64,000 nucleotides of DNA, from contig NZ_CP150276.1 in the NCBI RefSeq assembly GCF_037977235.1, positions 4,650,001 through 4,714,000 of the forward strand. Direction: 5' to 3'. Each line of letters begins with the position of its first letter. The first letter of the stretch is position 1. A model generated the notes under the pieces. The model was not told the origin of the DNA, did not search any database, and worked only from the letters and a program-made list of their open reading frames with translations. Below are positions 43,043-52,066 of the stretch, piece by piece. This DNA comes from Paenibacillus sp. FSL K6-0276 (GTDB lineage Bacteria > Bacillota > Bacilli > Paenibacillales > Paenibacillaceae). The position numbers were made by a program, and so were the translations under genes.

Positions 43043-43483
43043 CATGGCAGCAAATACTTGTCCGTCCAGCTTCTCAGCGGCACGTCCATCATAAACCTTT
43101 GCATATCTTGGGGCGGATTCAAGCTGCGCTCCATAAAAAAGCGCGTTACGCACCGCCATAATTTCAACATCAAAACAGCACATCTTGAAAGGTACATCTT
43201 GAAGGGGATCCTGCCTTACAACAGCACTGCCGTTAATGGCATAGACAGTTCCCTCACCAAATATAGTAACGGTAACTAACGGGTTAACTTTCATGTTGTT
43301 CACGAGTCTGGAACGATGATCCACAGCCAGACGCACAGTACTAGGACTTACTGCATAAATCCACGAAATGGCCGTGGACGTAGGACCTCCTGATTCCGCA
43401 TCAACTGTGTTGAGAAGAACAAAAGTTTCCGATTGCAGCATCGATAGCAAGGTTTCGTTCAGCTGAGCAACGGCTTCGGACAT
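43031..43483 (-). CDS. Pyridoxamine 5'-phosphate oxidase family (FMN-binding split barrel) protein
   Basis: The 150-residue protein has the split-barrel flavin-binding fold: FVLLNTVDAESGGPTSTAIS, VRLAVDHRSRLVNNMKVNPLVTVTIFG split over two motifs, and GSAVVRQDPLQDV. It lacks the C-terminal part of true PdxH, so it is more likely a general flavin or heme-binding member. The ATG at 43481-43483 follows AGGGGG; the longer upstream frame is rejected. It stands between ylaJ and the LCP gene with its own terminator. Confidence 0.8.
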   Translation of the reverse strand: MSEAVAQLNETLLSMLQSETFVLLNTVDAESGGPTSTAISWIYAVSPSTVRLAVDHRSRLVNNMKVNPLVTVTIFGEGTVYAINGSAVVRQDPLQDVPFKMCCFDVEIMAVRNALFYGAQLESAPRYAKVYDGRAAEKLDGQVFAAMKKA

Positions 43484-43584
43484 AAGTACTGGCCCCCTAT
43501 GCGGCATAAATTCATTCGATTTATTATATTATAGCACAGGCTGAAACTTGCATTCAATTTTAGGGCGAAGTGTTATTAAGGTCT

Positions 43585-44682
43585 TTAAGGGGCCTCAGTG
43601 GATTCCGAAGCGGAACCAGCGGAAACTCCTGCTAACCGATCCTGTAGGCTTTTCTTGGCAGCCTCAAGCTCTTCATCATTAATATATACATACGGACTTC
43701 GCCACGTTCCAGTCACGGGCTTGAATTCGATATTCTCTTTGGAAATCTTCCAATACGTCGCAATCATGTCTTTGATCTGCGAATTTTCGATATCAGTCTT
43801 CATGTTACTGTCCACTGCGTCAAGCACCTTACCTATTTTTAATACGCCACCAAGCGATTGCATCTGATCCACCAGAGAATGAAGGACCTCATTCTGACGT
43901 TTGTTCCGATCGAAATCATCTGAACCCTTAGTCTTAGGTTTGCAATTAGATTTACGGTATCGCACATAATCTAGCGCTTTATCTCCGTCAAGCTCTGCCG
44001 GACCTTTTTTCAGATTGATATTCGTACCGTCTACGCTGTCTGTATAACACATATTATCGCTAATGTTGACGTTGACTCCACCAAGCTCGTCCACCACATC
44101 ACGGAAGCCTTGAAAATCCAGAATCGTTGTATAATCTACGTCAATATCTAGATATTTCCCCATCATTGTCTTCATCTCATCTTCTGCCAAAATGCCAGAA
44201 GAATCTTCTTTCCCCTTAAAGCGAGCATAGAATTCGTTAATCTTCGTTTGCTTGTATCCATTGAGCTCAACTAAGGTATCGCGTGGAAGAGAGACAATGG
44301 TTGCTGATTTTGTCTTAGGATTAAGCGCTGCAACCATAATAACATCTGTCAATCTAGATTGATGTTTTGGTCTATTATCCGTACCCAGGATAAGCATCGT
44401 CAGTGGTTTTTCTGTAGCCGAATGTCCTGGAGCAACCGTTCCTTTACTCCCTGCATTAAAGACCCCATTTTCAAGCTTCCAATACAGATAGCCCCCGTAG
44501 CCCAATACGCCAAGAATCGCAATAATGAGTAAGGTTAACAGGATTCTAACTAATCTGCCAAAAAAGCCTCTCTTTTGCGGTTTCTTCTTTTTTTTCTTAG
44601 GAGCACCCTTCACAGGCTGTTTTCTATTATTCGGTTGTTGACCACTTGCTCTTGGAGGTAAACTGCTGTTTCGTGTACTCAT
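43585..44682 (-). CDS. LytR-CpsA-Psr (LCP) family protein
   Basis: LCP enzymes transfer undecaprenyl-linked glycopolymers such as teichoic acids to peptidoglycan. The 365-residue protein has a basic cytoplasmic tail rich in Lys (residues 15-36), a transmembrane helix at about 44-66, and the catalytic domain with MLILGTDNRPKHQSRLTDVI, SLPRDTLVELNGYKQTKINE, and DKALDYVRYRKSNCKP. These contain the Asp and Arg residues that bind pyrophosphate lipid. Which polymer it transfers cannot be told. Confidence 0.9.
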   Translation of the reverse strand: MSTRNSSLPPRASGQQPNNRKQPVKGAPKKKKKKPQKRGFFGRLVRILLTLLIIAILGVLGYGGYLYWKLENGVFNAGSKGTVAPGHSATEKPLTMLILGTDNRPKHQSRLTDVIMVAALNPKTKSATIVSLPRDTLVELNGYKQTKINEFYARFKGKEDSSGILAEDEMKTMMGKYLDIDVDYTTILDFQGFRDVVDELGGVNVNISDNMCYTDSVDGTNINLKKGPAELDGDKALDYVRYRKSNCKPKTKGSDDFDRNKRQNEVLHSLVDQMQSLGGVLKIGKVLDAVDSNMKTDIENSQIKDMIATYWKISKENIEFKPVTGTWRSPYVYINDEELEAAKKSLQDRLAGVSAGSASESTEAP

Positions 44683-44765
44683 AGTAGAATAAAGTCCTCT
44701 TCATTTCATTTGGAATTAAAATTGCTACACTTAAATAGACGTTCCATAAGCAGTAAAAGTTTCGA

Positions 44766-45062
44766 TTACTGTCTTTTTGCTGCAGCTGCAGCCTTTCTCT
44801 TCTGTCGAGCTTCTACGATATAACGTATCCGTACCATCAGCATTAATCCGACGGCGACCAGCAGACACTGGATGATCGGTAGCTTATCATGTTGAAAAAT
44901 GAGGAGCATGCCGGAGCCGATTGCCATCATTATGTACAGCATAATCTCTTTGCCAATCGATAACTTTTGATTCACACGAAATACCTGATTATACACAAAT
45001 GTAAGCAATATAAAAATAACAATATAAGCGACGATTGGATGCTCAGCAAACCAGACCTGCAT
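44766..45062 (-). CDS. ylaH: YlaH-like small membrane protein
   Basis: The protein of about 98 residues has three hydrophobic segments (starting MQVWFAEHPIVAYIVIFILL) and a basic C-terminus rich in Lys, Arg and Ala. Length, the N-terminal WF-x-HPIVAYI pattern and position right after typA match B. subtilis YlaH, whose function is unknown. The ATG at 45060-45062 follows GGGAGGAG at an 11-bp distance; a TTG further upstream is possible. Confidence 0.78.
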   Translation of the reverse strand: MQVWFAEHPIVAYIVIFILLTFVYNQVFRVNQKLSIGKEIMLYIMMAIGSGMLLIFQHDKLPIIQCLLVAVGLMLMVRIRYIVEARQKRKAAAAAKRQ

Positions 45063-45139
45063 AGCTAATAACACTCCTCCCAAATTTAAGATACGTTTAC
45101 ATTATATCATCAGTAAGGGAAGTTTTTGTTTCTTAAATT

Positions 45140-45173
45140 AAAAAAAGCCACCGGATGAATTAATCCGGCGGCT
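45140..45173 (-). terminator. typA terminator
   Basis: AGCCGCCGGAT and ATCCGGTGGCT form an 11-bp stem (with G-T pairing) and a 6-nt loop, followed by seven T on the minus strand, just after the typA stop. Confidence 0.88.
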
Positions 45174-45191
45174 ATATTAACAAGCATATAT

Positions 45192-47033
45192 TTACGCGTT
45201 TGCTTGCGCCATTTTACGCTGCTTCTCTACACGTTCGCGTTCGCCTTTATTCAGAATCTTTTTGCGCAAACGAATGGATTTAGGTGTAATTTCACAATAT
45301 TCATCTTCATTCAAATATTCAAGTGCGCCTTCCAAAGAGAAGGTACGTGGTGTCTTCATTTTTACAGTATCATCCTTACCTGAGGTACGCATGTTGGTAA
45401 GTGCTTTTTCTCTACAGATGTTAACGATAATATCGTTATCACGGGTATGCTCGCCTACGATCATACCTTCATAAATTTCTGTACCTGCATCCAAGAAGAG
45501 AATACCACGATCCTCAACGCCCACTATTCCATATTGTGTTGTTGATCCAGTCTCACTTGCTACAAGCACACCTTGATGACGTCCGCCAACTTGACCAGCA
45601 ACCAGTGGAGCGTAGCTGTCAAAAGCATGGTTCATAACGCCGTAACCGCGTGTCAAAGTCAAGAAGTACGTGTTGTAACCAATCAAACCACGTGCAGGAA
45701 TCAGGAACTCCAGACGTACTTGACCCGTACCGTTGTTAATCATGTTGACCATTTCGGCTTTGCGAGTGCCCAGACTTTCCATAACAGAGCCCATGCTTTC
45801 TTCTGGAATGTCAATCATGAGACGCTCAAGCGGCTCCGATTTAACACCATCGATTTCTTTAATGATTACTTGTGGTTTAGAAACTTGCATTTCATAACCT
45901 TCACGACGCATATTCTCGATCAGAATACCAAGGTGAAGCTCACCGCGTCCAGAAACGATAAATGCATCAGGACTATCCGTTTCTTCCACACGCAAACTCA
46001 CATCTGTCTCAAGTTCTTTAAAGAGACGCTCACGAAGCTTACGGGAAGTTACCCATTTACCTTCTTTACCAGCAAAAGGACTGTTATTTACAAGGAAAGT
46101 CATTTGCATAGTTGGCTCGTCGATCTTAAGAACAGGCAGCGCTTCTGGATTCGCTGGATCAGCAATGGTCTCACCAATGTTGATGTCCTTGATCCCTGCG
46201 ATAGCAACGATATCCCCTGCGCCCGCTTCTTCTGTTTCAATACGTTTTAAACCTTGGAAGCCGAACAATTTCTCAATACGTGCGGTTTTACTCTTACCGT
46301 CACGCATAATGACTGTTACAGATTGACCTTGTTTGATCACACCGCGGTTTACACGGCCAATAGCAATACGACCCAAGTATTCGTTATAATCCATCAACGT
46401 TACGAGGAATTGAAGCGGCTCTTCAACACTTTCGGTTGGAGCTGGAATATGTTCAACAATGGTTTCGTAGAGCGAAAGCATTGTATCATCTTGTTTCTCA
46501 GGAACCATGCTTGAAGTACCATTAAGTGCAGATGCATAAACAACCGGGAATTCCAATTGTTCGTCATTTGCTTCAAGTTCGATGAACAAATCGAGCACTT
46601 CATCAATAACTTCCTTAGGACGAGCAGCTGGACGGTCAATCTTGTTCACGACAACGATCGGTGTAAGTTTTTGTTCCAATGCTTTACGCAGAACGAATTT
46701 CGTTTGCGGCATGCAGCCTTCATAAGCATCAACAACCAGCAATACACCATCAACCATCTTCATGATCCGTTCTACTTCGCCACCGAAGTCAGCGTGTCCA
46801 GGTGTATCCACAATGTTGATCAAAAACTCTTTATAAGTTATTGCTGTATTTTTAGCTAGGATTGTAATTCCGCGTTCCCGCTCGATATCGTTAGAGTCCA
46901 TGGCGCGTTCTTGTAGGTGCTCGTGTGCGCTGAAGATCCCCGATTGCTGAAGAAGCTGATCGACGAGTGTTGTTTTGCCATGGTCAACGTGGGCAATGAT
47001 CGCAATGTTGCGAATATCTTTTCTTGAATGCAT
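45192..47033 (-). CDS. typA: Ribosome-associated GTPase TypA/BipA
   Basis: TypA is a translational GTPase of the EF-G superfamily that assists 50S subunit assembly, mainly in the cold or under stress. The 613-residue protein has the G1 motif AHVDHGKT at 14-21, RERGITILAKNTA (switch I), DTPGHADFGGEVER (G3), VVNKIDRPAARP (G4), then domains II, III, V and the C-terminal domain (GVMNHAFDSYAP, GTEIYEGMIVGEHTR). The ATG at 47031-47033 matches family N-termini; the extension upstream is not conserved. Confidence 0.96.
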   Translation of the reverse strand: MHSRKDIRNIAIIAHVDHGKTTLVDQLLQQSGIFSAHEHLQERAMDSNDIERERGITILAKNTAITYKEFLINIVDTPGHADFGGEVERIMKMVDGVLLVVDAYEGCMPQTKFVLRKALEQKLTPIVVVNKIDRPAARPKEVIDEVLDLFIELEANDEQLEFPVVYASALNGTSSMVPEKQDDTMLSLYETIVEHIPAPTESVEEPLQFLVTLMDYNEYLGRIAIGRVNRGVIKQGQSVTVIMRDGKSKTARIEKLFGFQGLKRIETEEAGAGDIVAIAGIKDINIGETIADPANPEALPVLKIDEPTMQMTFLVNNSPFAGKEGKWVTSRKLRERLFKELETDVSLRVEETDSPDAFIVSGRGELHLGILIENMRREGYEMQVSKPQVIIKEIDGVKSEPLERLMIDIPEESMGSVMESLGTRKAEMVNMINNGTGQVRLEFLIPARGLIGYNTYFLTLTRGYGVMNHAFDSYAPLVAGQVGGRHQGVLVASETGSTTQYGIVGVEDRGILFLDAGTEIYEGMIVGEHTRDNDIIVNICREKALTNMRTSGKDDTVKMKTPRTFSLEGALEYLNEDEYCEITPKSIRLRKKILNKGERERVEKQRKMAQANA

Positions 47034-47109
47034 GATTTGTATCCAAATCCTCTCATTTATCAAATTAAAACTGTTAAAATTCATAGCATGTCACGGCAGT
47101 CTCACAAAA

Positions 47110-47137
47110 GAAGCGCCAGGCAGAAAGCCGACGCTTC
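47110..47137 (-). promoter_or_regulatory. Stem-loop in the typA 5' leader
   Basis: GAAGCG and CGCTTC with an inner GGC/GCC pairing form a hairpin followed by four T. It lies about 8 bp downstream of the predicted typA start site, so it is part of the leader: either a protective 5' stem-loop or an attenuator. Confidence 0.5.
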
Positions 47138-47151
47138 AACATAACATTAAT

Positions 47152-47179
47152 ATTATAGTGAAAGCACTATGAAAAGCAA
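47152..47179 (-). promoter_or_regulatory. SigA promoter of typA
   Basis: TTGCTT (plus 47174-47179) and TATAAT (47152-47157) are 16 bp apart on the minus strand. Confidence 0.65.
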
Positions 47180-47235
47180 GTCTTTTTATGAAAAAAACAG
47201 TTTCCAATTTTCGTTTTTTTAGGATGAAACATGAA

Positions 47236-47745
47236 CTAGCTTCGATTCCATCTATTCCAGCCACGTGTTCTGCCCCGTCCAGTAATCAGCCAAATCCCTG
47301 CAGCGATGAATACAATACCAATTAGATAGATCACACCCGTACCCATAAGACTGAAAACACAAAGCGCTATGCTTAGAACGCCTAATATAACAGCAATTGC
47401 AGATAGTCCACCTGTCCGTCTTGGAGAATTGATGGAATATTCATACAAGCCCACGGCAATGCCGAGCAGCAGCACAGGCCATAAATATTTCATAAGCCCC
47501 CATCCCCATATATTGCAAAGACCAAACAATAAACCATACACCGTTAATATCCCCGCGGGAATCAATACCGTTGCTGAAGCGCGGCGGCTAAAAAATAACA
47601 TATGTAGAACTAATCCTGGAAGTAAAATCACTAGCGGCCAAAGGGCACGTCCCAAAAATCCGAAGACCCCCAGCTTACCGAATAAAATCAAGACGCCCGC
47701 AGCTACAATGAATATACCTAGTCTTATGTCATTCTTGGAAGACAT
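47236..47745 (-). CDS. Integral membrane protein with LiaF/DUF5668-like helices
   Basis: The 169-residue protein begins SSKNDIRLGIFIVAAGVLILFG split around a first helix and has about six transmembrane segments, ending in an Arg/Trp-rich tail (GRTRGWNRWN). The first half, with WPLVILLPGLVLH, resembles the LiaI/LiaF N-terminal membrane region, but the globular LiaF domain is absent. No function can be given. No terminator follows before the typA promoter. Confidence 0.65.
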   Translation of the reverse strand: MSSKNDIRLGIFIVAAGVLILFGKLGVFGFLGRALWPLVILLPGLVLHMLFFSRRASATVLIPAGILTVYGLLFGLCNIWGWGLMKYLWPVLLLGIAVGLYEYSINSPRRTGGLSAIAVILGVLSIALCVFSLMGTGVIYLIGIVFIAAGIWLITGRGRTRGWNRWNRS

Positions 47746-47930
47746 CCTTCACCCATCCCTTCAAATTCACGTCTACCTCACTACCTTGTCATCTCATACC
47801 CAGAAAACGACAGGATTCTTATTCATATATTATCTGAAATATACACAAAATGCCATCACTGACCATGCAAAAAAAGGACTATTCCAATTTATGGAGATGT
47901 CCTTTTAGTATTGCCTTTTATTGCAATTTA

Positions 47931-48596
47931 TTAACCTACTGATGTTGTTCTGCGTTTAAAAACTCCAGTAGCAACTACTAATATTCCTAAAGCGATCGGC
48001 AGAATGGAATGCGTGGATGGAAGCAAGAAGGACAGCATTGTCCCTAATTTTGCATCCTGAAGCATCATATCGCCTGCTGTAAAGGCTAAAATATAAGCGC
48101 CGATAAATACGAGCACCGGAAATCTATGCAGCCAGCCTACAATGAGGCCACTTCCCCATACTACAATCGGAATGCTGAGTGCGATCCCGATGACAATTAA
48201 AGCCAAATCCCCCTTGGCTAGACCGGCAATCGCCAGAACATTATCCAGACTCATAATAAAATCAGCCACCAGAATCGTTCGGATAGCTTTCCATACAGAA
48301 AAAGATTCAGTAACCCTGAGATCCTCCTCTTCTTCAAGCAGCAATTTGAACGCAATCCACAGCAGCAGAATTCCTCCTCCAGCCTGGATATAAGGGATTT
48401 TCAACAGTAATACCGCGACAAAAGTAAGCACGCAGCGCAGAATAACAGCCCCCGCAGCTCCCCACCATACCGCAGTCTTCTGGTGCTTCTCCGGAAGGTC
48501 CTTGCTGGCCATCGCGATGACCATTGCATTATCTCCACTTAGCACAAGATTGATCATCAATATTTCACCAAGGAGCAATATTGAATCCATTCTCAC
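47931..48596 (-). CDS. TerC family integral membrane protein (YjbE-like)
   Basis: The 221-residue protein has about seven transmembrane helices with the TerC signature acidic residues in INLVLSGDNAMVIAMA and ADFIMSLDNVLAIAGLA, likely metal-binding. TerC/YjbE proteins export or handle manganese and help metallate exported enzymes. It diverges from a second TerC gene at 48765 across a 168-bp gap. Confidence 0.9.
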   Translation of the reverse strand: MRMDSILLLGEILMINLVLSGDNAMVIAMASKDLPEKHQKTAVWWGAAGAVILRCVLTFVAVLLLKIPYIQAGGGILLLWIAFKLLLEEEEDLRVTESFSVWKAIRTILVADFIMSLDNVLAIAGLAKGDLALIVIGIALSIPIVVWGSGLIVGWLHRFPVLVFIGAYILAFTAGDMMLQDAKLGTMLSFLLPSTHSILPIALGILVVATGVFKRRTTSVG

Positions 48597-48764
48597 TTAC
48601 CTCCCCGAATCACATGTAACTACATGTATGTTCGGAAGTGACAAGCTATGCTTCCTGTCCAACTTTTTTTTTGAGGATGAAAGCATGTAAACTCCTTTTT
48701 TTGCGTATACAAAACTAAGCATATTTGGGAACTCATCTTAACAAACTTTAGGAGTGACTACGCC

Positions 48765-49457
48765 TTGAATACATCCATATGGGAGTTTGTATTATTGCTG
48801 CTCAATATTATCTTTCTAGATCTCATTCTTGCGGGAGACAACGCAATAGTCATCGGACTTGCAGCGCGAAATTTGCCTGCCAGTACTCAAAAAAAGGCTA
48901 TCATGTTCGGGACAGCAGGTGCCGTCGTATTACGAATTTTCGCAACGATTCTGGTCGTATGGCTATTAAAAATCCCCTGGTTACTGCTGGCAGGCGGGAT
49001 CCTACTTATTCTGATTGCCTATAAGCTGTTAACAGACGAGAACAGTTCTGCGAATATCAAGGCAGGACAAAGCCTATGGTCCGCTGTGGGTACGATCATT
49101 CTCGCCGATGCTGCGATGGGACTAGATAATGTCATCGCCATTGCTGGAGTTGCCAAACACAATATCTCTCTGGTTGTCATAGGACTGCTGATCAGCGTTC
49201 CAATCGTTGTCTGGGGAAGTACTCTTTTTATTAAATTAATCAACAAATATCCATGGATTATTTATATTGGTTCAGCAGTCTTGGGTTTTACAGCCTCTAG
49301 CATGATTACAGATGAACATCAGCTATCCCCATTCTTTGACCAACACCCGTTATTGAAAGTTCTGTTTATACTCGTGATCATCGTTGCCATCTTAATTGGA
49401 GGACATTGGAGACGCCAATCAAGGCATAAAAAGCCAAAAAAACTGCCTCAACCGTAG
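48765..49457 (+). CDS. TerC family integral membrane protein (second copy)
   Basis: The 230-residue protein has seven helices and the same signatures: FLDLILAGDNAIVIGLAAR and ADAAMGLDNVIAIAGVA. The C-terminus is basic (HWRRQSRHKKPKK). The start is TTG at 48765-48767 with AGGAG 10 bp upstream. It shares the general layout of the divergent TerC protein but the sequences differ widely outside the two motifs. The last codons overlap the terminator of the convergent thiI operon. Confidence 0.9.
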   Translation: MNTSIWEFVLLLLNIIFLDLILAGDNAIVIGLAARNLPASTQKKAIMFGTAGAVVLRIFATILVVWLLKIPWLLLAGGILLILIAYKLLTDENSSANIKAGQSLWSAVGTIILADAAMGLDNVIAIAGVAKHNISLVVIGLLISVPIVVWGSTLFIKLINKYPWIIYIGSAVLGFTASSMITDEHQLSPFFDQHPLLKVLFILVIIVAILIGGHWRRQSRHKKPKKLPQP

Positions 49458-49479
49458 ATGTTACTACGAATGAGACAGT
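49435..49479 (-). terminator. thiI terminator inside the end of terC
   Basis: ACTGTCTCA and TGAGGCAGT (one mismatch) with inner CGTAG/CTACG pairing form a hairpin followed by seven T on the minus strand. The T run corresponds to codons of the Lys-rich tail of the convergent TerC protein. Confidence 0.75.
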
Positions 49480-49494
49480 CATTTGTTAATGATT

Positions 49495-50781
49495 TTAGAA
49501 CCATTCTTCCTGAAGCCCAGCTTGGGCACTCACTACATCACTAGGCTTCTCATCACCATACGGAGTGATCAGCACGGTCTCAGTGGCTTCAATCGCTGCG
49601 TCCAGTAATGCAGAATATCCAGGGAGCGTAGCTTCAATCTTGTCTACAATCCGCAAATTCGGATTCGTTGTAGGTGATTTTGGTACAAATAAAGTACAGC
49701 AATCCTCATAAGGAAGGATAGATAAATCATAGGTGCCGATACTCTTAGACAGCTCCACGATATCACTTTTATCCATCATTACCAGCGGACGCAGAAGAGG
49801 AAGTGGTGTAGCACGGCCGATCACGTTCATGCTTGGCAGCGTCTGGCTAGCCACCTGTCCAAGGCTTTCACCGGTTACGATCGCGAGTGCACCCTCACGT
49901 TCAGCAAGCTGTGTAGTAATCCTCAGCATGGCTCGTCTCATCAGCGTAATAATCAGATTATCCTGACCAATCCCTGTAAAAGACGTCTGCACCTCTGTAA
50001 AAGGTACTAAATGCAGCTTGATGACTCCCGCATATCGCGACAATACACGCGTAAGATCAACCACTTTTTGCCGAGCAAGCTCACTCGTATAAGGATAACT
50101 ATAGAAGTGTACGCACTCCACTTCGAGTCCACGACGCATGGATGACCAACCGGCTACAGGACTATCAATACCTCCGGACAGCAATAACATTGCCTTTCCA
50201 TTAGTGCCTAGCGGAAATCCGCCAACACCAGCAATATTTTCGCAAAATATAAAAGTATGACCTTGACGAATTTCGACTTTCAGCTCCAATTGAGGTGACT
50301 TTACATCCACAGTAAGTCCGGAATAGCCTTGCAGCAGTGGTGTCGAAACTAGCTTATTCATCTCCATGGAGCCATGTGGGAACTCTTTCCATACTCGGCG
50401 TGCATTAACTTTAAATGTAGTTCCCGGTGCAGGAGCGATGATCTCCAAAAAATGACGGCTGACAGCCACAATATCCTCAAGTTCTGACTTGGCCACCTTT
50501 ACCGGACTGACAGAAGCGATTCCGAATACATTCTTCAGTGCTTCTACCAATTTAACAGCAGGTTCTCCGTTCAGGTCCACGTAAATTCTTCCAAATTCTT
50601 TGGTTAGAACCACATTTGGATAAGGCTTAATCATTTCTTTCACATGACGTAGTACCGTTTTCTCAAATCTGGCACGGTTCTTGCCCTTTAATGTAAACTC
50701 CCCAAAACGCAAAAGCAGCATATCGGCATAATCAATACTATTGGCACTGCCTTTAGCAGATTCCTGATTCATCACACTCAT
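49495..50781 (-). CDS. thiI: tRNA 4-thiouridine synthase / sulfurtransferase ThiI
   Basis: ThiI adenylates tRNA U8 and transfers sulfur to make 4-thiouridine, and in some species supplies sulfur for thiamine. The 428-residue protein has an N-terminal ferredoxin-like and THUMP region (LRFGEFTLKGKNRARFEKTV), the PP-loop LLLSGGIDSPVAGW, CVHFYSYPYTSELA and ESLGQVASQTLPSM. It lacks the rhodanese domain of E. coli ThiI, as in Bacillus. It lies 3 bp after a cysteine desulfurase, its sulfur donor. Confidence 0.95.
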   Translation of the reverse strand: MSVMNQESAKGSANSIDYADMLLLRFGEFTLKGKNRARFEKTVLRHVKEMIKPYPNVVLTKEFGRIYVDLNGEPAVKLVEALKNVFGIASVSPVKVAKSELEDIVAVSRHFLEIIAPAPGTTFKVNARRVWKEFPHGSMEMNKLVSTPLLQGYSGLTVDVKSPQLELKVEIRQGHTFIFCENIAGVGGFPLGTNGKAMLLLSGGIDSPVAGWSSMRRGLEVECVHFYSYPYTSELARQKVVDLTRVLSRYAGVIKLHLVPFTEVQTSFTGIGQDNLIITLMRRAMLRITTQLAEREGALAIVTGESLGQVASQTLPSMNVIGRATPLPLLRPLVMMDKSDIVELSKSIGTYDLSILPYEDCCTLFVPKSPTTNPNLRIVDKIEATLPGYSALLDAAIEATETVLITPYGDEKPSDVVSAQAGLQEEWF

Positions 50782-50784
50782 TAG

Positions 50785-51936
50785 TTACTTCATACCTCCT
50801 TCAGCAATCTTTAAAGCTCGTACCGCAGTAATTAGTGCTTTCTCAAGCGCCGCGACATCTTCTTCAGTGTGACTATCACCGAAACTGATGCGGATGCCTC
50901 CTGAAGCTACAGAAACATCTTTACCCATAGACAATAGAACACGACTAGGTTCGGCCAGCCGGGAGGAGCAAGCCGATCGAGTAGAAACAGCCATCCCTAG
51001 TTCCTCCAGCTTACGGGCGAACACTTCCCCTTTCATGCCAGGGTATGAGAAATGCACAATATGAGGGGCTCCATTCTCTCTGCTGTTTATAACAAATTCA
51101 GGAACACTGTGCAAGAAGCGTAACAATCGATCTCGAAGTGGAAGCACTCGGGTATAGAAGGTTTCTCGCTGCTCACCACTCATCCGCACAGCTTTGGAAG
51201 ATGCGACAATCGCAGGTACATTCTCGGTTCCAGCACGTTGGCCCTCTTCATGAGAACCACCTGTAAGCAGTGGGAACAGTCGGATTCCTTCTTTAATATA
51301 GAGAAGCCCCGCACCGCGTGGGCCTCGAATTTTGTGAGGAGACAAGCTGTAGAGATCGACTTTCCATCCTTTTAGATCAACAGCGAGCTTACCATATCCT
51401 TGAACACCATCTACATGAAATAAGGTTCGCGGATTTACAGATTTAATCAGACTGCCAATCTCCATCAACTGCTGCACTGTTCCGATCTCATTATTTACAT
51501 GCATCACGCTTACGAGAACTGTATCACGCCGTACTGCAGCAGCTACTCGCTCAGGATCAATGATACCAGTACTGTCCGGTGCTACAAAAGTAATCTCCCA
51601 GCCCATTCGCTGCAATTGCAGACAACTTTCATATACAGAGGGATGCTCTAATTCCGTAGTTATCAGATGACGTCCTCTGGACTGATACTGCAGAGCAGCG
51701 CCTTTAATTGCTAAATTGTTGCTCTCCGTAGCCCCAGAGGTAAATAGTATCTCCTGTGGTTGTACAGATAACGCGGCTGCACATACTTCTCGTGAGCGCT
51801 TGATCAGCTTAGCCGCTTCACTACCGGCACGGTGCAAGGAGGACGGATTAGCATAGTGCAGCTTCATAATTTGTTCCATCGTCTTCACCACATCTTCATA
51901 GGGTGGTGTAGCGGCGGCATAATCCCAGTAAAGCAT
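50785..51936 (-). CDS. nifZ: Cysteine desulfurase (NifZ-type, ThiI partner)
   Basis: A class V PLP enzyme of 383 residues that takes sulfur from cysteine as an enzyme persulfide. Motifs are YWDYAAATPP, FTSGATESNNLAI, LEHPSVYE, HVDGVQG, SLSPHKIRGPRG with PLP Lys202, and STRSACSS with catalytic Cys323. Tight linkage with thiI matches B. subtilis nifZ-thiI and indicates tRNA thiolation rather than Fe-S assembly as its job. CGTAAAGGAGAC lies before the ATG. Confidence 0.93.
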   Translation of the reverse strand: MLYWDYAAATPPYEDVVKTMEQIMKLHYANPSSLHRAGSEAAKLIKRSREVCAAALSVQPQEILFTSGATESNNLAIKGAALQYQSRGRHLITTELEHPSVYESCLQLQRMGWEITFVAPDSTGIIDPERVAAAVRRDTVLVSVMHVNNEIGTVQQLMEIGSLIKSVNPRTLFHVDGVQGYGKLAVDLKGWKVDLYSLSPHKIRGPRGAGLLYIKEGIRLFPLLTGGSHEEGQRAGTENVPAIVASSKAVRMSGEQRETFYTRVLPLRDRLLRFLHSVPEFVINSRENGAPHIVHFSYPGMKGEVFARKLEELGMAVSTRSACSSRLAEPSRVLLSMGKDVSVASGGIRISFGDSHTEEDVAALEKALITAVRALKIAEGGMK

Positions 51937-51965
51937 ATATCGATTGTCTCCTTTACTTCGTTAAG

Positions 51966-51999
51966 GTGAAAAATTTACACTTTCTTATATTTCGAAAAA
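51966..51999 (+). repeat. Partial copy of the 105-bp repeat (family 1, right half, copy E)
   Basis: GTGAAAAATTTACACTTTCT followed by TATATTTCGAAAAAG matches the last third of copies A-C. The left part is missing. As in copy C, the end runs straight into a terminator. Confidence 0.6.
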
Positions 52000-52060
52000 G
52001 GATCAAACGGTGATCCCAAATACCAGCCATGTGGTTTAAGGGATGTTACCCATTTGATCC
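51995..52060 (-). terminator. Terminator of the lytic transglycosylase gene
   Basis: GGATCAAA and TTTGATCC pair on the minus strand around a loop containing a second ATCCC/GGGAT pairing, followed by five T. Confidence 0.75.
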
Positions 52061-52066
52061 TTTATA

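Noticed and set aside
45573..46250. A 225-codon plus-strand open frame inside typA
   Set aside because: It lies wholly antisense to the strongly conserved TypA coding sequence, has no ribosome-binding site and an unnatural composition.
48597..48764. yybP-ykoY manganese riboswitch between the two terC genes
   Set aside because: The conserved GGGGAGUA-type motif and its paired helices are absent; only short ACATGTA repeats are present.
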